Shown piece after piece: positions 44,476-47,294 of a DNA stretch of 47,294 nucleotides; the first letter of the stretch is position 1, and each line of letters begins with the position of its first letter. The position numbers and the translations under genes were made by a program. The stretch lies in contig JADFAM010000005.1 in assembly GCA_015665265.1 (NCBI GenBank), positions 1 through 47,294 on the forward strand, given 5' to 3'. The notes under the pieces are model-generated. The model did not search any database. It had not been told where the DNA came from and saw nothing but the letters and a program-made list of their open reading frames with translations. The DNA is from Flavobacterium sp. (lineage in GTDB: Bacteria; Bacteroidota; Bacteroidia; Flavobacteriales; Flavobacteriaceae).

Positions 44476-45807
44476 TTAATTTATTTGTACAATTAATAGG
44501 TCAGTAAACCCTTTATTATCTATAATATCTCCATTTGAGCTATTCGTTTCTCCCACTGCAACAATAGTTCCATTATTAATTTGAACAGCATCGTATGAGA
44601 AATCTATTTCAGAGCCACCAATTGTTGTTTCCCATAATAATTGTCCAGAGTTATCAAGTCTTAGAACCCAAGCATCATTTTGTCCTTGGTTTTTTGAAAC
44701 ATCTCCATTAGAACTTCTAGAACTTCCCGCAATTATAAATTCATTGTTAAAAGTTGTGCTTATTGACCTTGCAACATCAAAATTAGATCCTCCAATAGAA
44801 GTGTTCCATAAAAGCTCTCCACTATTAGAAACCTTAATGGCCCAAAGATCTGCAGCGCCGTTGTTAAAAGCTACATCTTGGTCATTACTTCGAGTATCTC
44901 CCACAATAATATGATTTCCAGTTCCATCAGAAATGACATCTCTTGCCTCGTCTATTTCAGAACCACCAAATGATTTTTCCCAAACAATATCTCCATTTAC
45001 GTCAGACTTAACAATCCAAAAATCATACGAGCCTTTGTTGTCTGAAATGTCTACATCATTACTATCTGAGCCTCCAACATTGATGAAACCACCAATAAGA
45101 GTTTCAGAGATTCCAGTTGGACTGTCAGTGAATGATCCTCCATAAAAACGTGACCAAACAATATCCCCTGTTGGTGTTATTTTAATAGACCAATAATCTC
45201 CTCCTGCATGCTTTGTAGAAAATCTACCTTGGTTTCCTTCTCCTCCAGACGCAGTAACATCTAAAACACCTGATAGCATTAAATGATTGTCAGATGTTTC
45301 TATAATAGATGCGCCTTCATCCACTCCTTCATAACCAAAAGATTTTTCCCATAACAACACTCCAGAAGCGTTAATTTTTACTAGCCAAAAGTCTCTATTG
45401 CCATTATTGGATGAAACATCACCGTCCGAGCTATCTGAATACCCAAGTAGAACATATCCACCATCTGAGGTTTCAATGAGACTACTTCCTCTATCATCTC
45501 CAGATCCACCATAGGTTTTATTCCACTCTAACTGAACCTCAGAATTAAATTTGAGCATCCAAAAATCATAATTCTCAGTTGCTTTGTCTGTGATATCGCC
45601 ATCTAAACTTTGTGTGTAGCCGATAACTGCAAATCCACCATCAACTGTTGAAACAACAGATTTTGCAACATCATTTTTTGACCCACCAAAAGTTTGAACT
45701 AGCTCAATAGTTCCGGTAGATGGATTCGATTCTTCATGAAATGTTAAATTTGGGTCAGTACATTTAAAAAAAAATATAATAAATAGAAAAAGCAAGTGTT
45801 TTTTCAT
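44476..45807 (-). CDS. Seven-repeat beta-propeller-like lipoprotein
   Basis: I do not assign a named function. I use the ATG at 45807 (443 residues), since it gives the lipoprotein signal MKKHLLFLFIIFFFKC; the frame also contains a GTG start 12 bases earlier that would overlap the previous gene by eight bases. The mature protein has seven copies of a roughly 55-60-residue repeat, each with a Gly-Gly-Ser opening (for example TFGGSKNDVAKS), a GGFAVIG-type strand, a DSSDGDVSSNNG-type acidic loop that looks like a calcium site, and a closing LLWE. A seven-bladed propeller exposed at the cell surface is inferred. It is four bases after the choice-of-anchor-B gene. Confidence 0.75.
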   Translation of the reverse strand: MKKHLLFLFIIFFFKCTDPNLTFHEESNPSTGTIELVQTFGGSKNDVAKSVVSTVDGGFAVIGYTQSLDGDITDKATENYDFWMLKFNSEVQLEWNKTYGGSGDDRGSSLIETSDGGYVLLGYSDSSDGDVSSNNGNRDFWLVKINASGVLLWEKSFGYEGVDEGASIIETSDNHLMLSGVLDVTASGGEGNQGRFSTKHAGGDYWSIKITPTGDIVWSRFYGGSFTDSPTGISETLIGGFINVGGSDSNDVDISDNKGSYDFWIVKSDVNGDIVWEKSFGGSEIDEARDVISDGTGNHIIVGDTRSNDQDVAFNNGAADLWAIKVSNSGELLWNTSIGGSNFDVARSISTTFNNEFIIAGSSRSSNGDVSKNQGQNDAWVLRLDNSGQLLWETTIGGSEIDFSYDAVQINNGTIVAVGETNSSNGDIIDNKGFTDLLIVQIN

Positions 45808-45811
45808 ATGT

Positions 45812-47294
45812 CTACCCACTTTTTCTCACAATATAAAATCCACTATTGATATCACTTATAATAATATTACCACTCTCAAAATAAGGGTACACATTCCAAA
45901 CTCCATTAAATGAAGCATTATCATTTGAAGGATAGGTATCAAAATATCCAATTTCTGTCATAGTTTCAGTGCTAATAGCTGTAATGTCAATTACTCTAAT
46001 TCCAGCAGAGTAATTGGCAAGGTAATAGTTATTTCCTTTTACATAGCCATTATGATCTATAGCAGTAGTGGGGCCGTAATAATTCATATGAACAGACGGA
46101 TTATCTAAATCAGTAAAATCAAAAACAATATTTCTTGTATTTCCCCCAAAGTTGCGTTCATCTAATTCATCACCAAGGATAAAATAGTTTTGATCTTCTG
46201 TAAACCACCCCTGGTGAGTATATCCAATATTAGGGTAGCCGGTTTTAGCAATTTGCGTAGGGTTCATTTTATCAGTTACATCAACAATAACAACTTCATT
46301 TTGATTGCTACCTATTAAAATTTCTCTCCCTGTATAATCAGTATCAGGTCCATTGTAGGTTACAACTTGTGCATCGTGAGAATAAGCGTCTTCACCATAC
46401 CCGCCGGCAGCTATTGGGTTTAACGGATTAGAGATATCTATAAAATGTGGTCCACCACTATAAGTACTTGTGCCAACAGCATAGGCATATCCTTGAGCAT
46501 CATTGATAACGATGTTATGTGCATCTCCAAAACCATTGTAATGCGCATCTGATGTAAAAGTTTCGGGAGCTTGGTTCGCAGAAATATTCCTTAATTTTGT
46601 AAGATCAAAAACCTGCATTCCATGGCCAGGTGCCTCGCTCACAATAAAAGCATAGTTCTCATAAGTTTTGATATCCCTCCAAGAACTATTTGTTGTATGT
46701 GTTGGTAAAAACCCAATAATTCTTGGGATTTCTAAGTCAGAAATATCAATAAAAGAGGTTCCAGTATTAAGACCCATTAGAGCATATTCTTTCCCTGAGG
46801 CTGGGTCTGTCCATCCCCAACAATCATTTCCTGAACCACCGCCAAGAGTTGTTAAGTCTATATGAGCAATTAAATCATAATTGTTACAAGGATACTCTCC
46901 TGCGAATCCATTTTCACAAAAATTAAGAACAAATTGAGGGGTTTCGTCTACATCAATGATTGAAAAAGACACTCCTTGAATTTCACTTATATCCCCCTCT
47001 GCATCACTAACAGTAACTTCAAAACTATAACTAGATTTTACTTCAAAATCAGGATTAGCATTTAGACTAACTGTATTGTTATTTAGCGTTAATAAATCAG
47101 CATCGTCCCCGCCAATATAATAACTAGCGATTTCAACATTCCCTATAGCTTCAATTGTATAAACAGTTTGTCCAGCACCACTGTTTTCTATTAAATCAAT
47201 TCCAGTATTTCCAGACACTATTTCTGGAGGTGTGTATTGAAGGGAAATGGACCTGTTACAGGCAAAAAATAAAAAAAACATACTTACTATCAGA
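45812..47294 (-). CDS. Choice-of-anchor-B (LVIVD) lipoprotein with cadherin-like domain, 5' end outside window
   Basis: The frame is open to the right edge and the residues before the first visible ATG (47279-47281) read LIVS, hydrophobic, so the signal peptide and start lie beyond the window. The visible part has a lipobox (FFLFFACN), a cadherin-like region (about 20-115: DLIENSGAGQTVYTIEA, FEVKSSYSFEVTVSDAEGD), then a choice-of-anchor-B/LVIVD repeat domain (about 125-490: DCWGWTDPASGKEYALMGL, VFDLTKLRNI, FDFTDLDNP) that ends in ISDINSGFYIVR. Such repeats form beta-propellers on surface proteins. It is the first visible gene of a four-gene surface/heme locus. Confidence 0.82.
   Translation of the reverse strand, partial: LIVSMFFLFFACNRSISLQYTPPEIVSGNTGIDLIENSGAGQTVYTIEAIGNVEIASYYIGGDDADLLTLNNNTVSLNANPDFEVKSSYSFEVTVSDAEGDISEIQGVSFSIIDVDETPQFVLNFCENGFAGEYPCNNYDLIAHIDLTTLGGGSGNDCWGWTDPASGKEYALMGLNTGTSFIDISDLEIPRIIGFLPTHTTNSSWRDIKTYENYAFIVSEAPGHGMQVFDLTKLRNISANQAPETFTSDAHYNGFGDAHNIVINDAQGYAYAVGTSTYSGGPHFIDISNPLNPIAAGGYGEDAYSHDAQVVTYNGPDTDYTGREILIGSNQNEVVIVDVTDKMNPTQIAKTGYPNIGYTHQGWFTEDQNYFILGDELDERNFGGNTRNIVFDFTDLDNPSVHMNYYGPTTAIDHNGYVKGNNYYLANYSAGIRVIDITAISTETMTEIGYFDTYPSNDNASFNGVWNVYPYFESGNIIISDINSGFYIVRKSG

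Noticed and set aside
1..47294. Mobile elements, prophage, CRISPR arrays, tRNA or rRNA genes
   Set aside because: No transposase, integrase, spaced repeats, cloverleaf-like or rRNA-like sequence was found on either strand by eye.

Overview
The window is about 47 kb of a very AT-rich chromosome that looks like a marine-type member of the Flavobacteriaceae (Bacteroidota). The reasons are: gene families typical of that group (DUF4175 upstream of ybeY, DUF4286, head-GIN lipid-exported protein, CarboxypepD_reg/TonB receptor, choice-of-anchor-B and MbnP lipoproteins), Bacteroidota-type promoters with a TAnnTTTG -7 box, almost no Shine-Dalgarno sequences, and frequent 4-base gene overlaps. It is mostly housekeeping chromosome with an accessory-looking right end. 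I see no phage, transposon, CRISPR array, tRNA or rRNA gene.

Layout. 1-1.4 kb: the 3' part of an RluE-type pseudouridine synthase, then elaA and rpiB on the other strand. 1.37-1.89 kb: a 529-base gene-free stretch of only about 13% G+C carrying four exact TTATNNACA (DnaA-box-like) sites. 1.9-9.5 kb: a lipid kinase, rnr, a GIN-domain exported protein, tatA, then a minus-strand block with YbjQ, an SPFH protein, a secreted protein and gltX. 9.6-16.2 kb: a plus-strand run of a DUF4175 coiled-coil membrane protein, ybeY, mnmG and a SAM methyltransferase. A perfect ParB-binding parS palindrome sits immediately before mnmG, and a diverged second copy sits immediately after it. 16.3-20.7 kb: DoxX, a D-2-hydroxyacid dehydrogenase/panB pair, an ECF sigma factor with a mini zinc anti-sigma-like partner, an O-methyltransferase and a second TatA/B-like protein. 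20.7-31 kb: mutS, a TrmH-type methyltransferase, mgtE-rsmA-small membrane protein-DUF4286, a TPR protein, a 47-residue orphan, serS and ribF. 31.1-34.5 kb: a large TonB-dependent receptor and a small lipoprotein. 34.6-42.5 kb: the SUF iron-sulfur assembly genes (A-type carrier, sufB, sufC, sufD, sufS), with sufS separated from sufD by a two-gene plus-strand insert (serine hydrolase and M20 amidohydrolase). 42.6-47.3 kb: a four-gene surface/periplasmic locus with a diheme peroxidase (MbnH/MauG type), an MbnP-type lipoprotein, a seven-repeat propeller-like lipoprotein and a choice-of-anchor-B lipoprotein cut by the window edge.

The strongest non-coding signals are the parS pair around mnmG and the DnaA-box-like cluster 11.5 kb to its left. 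Together they suggest that this window lies close to the replication origin and may contain it, although the low G+C of the left end and the mostly minus-strand genes on the right do not fit that simply. The strongest functional signal in the accessory part is the MbnP/MbnH-like pair with two surface lipoproteins, a possible copper-handling module with no methanobactin peptide visible.
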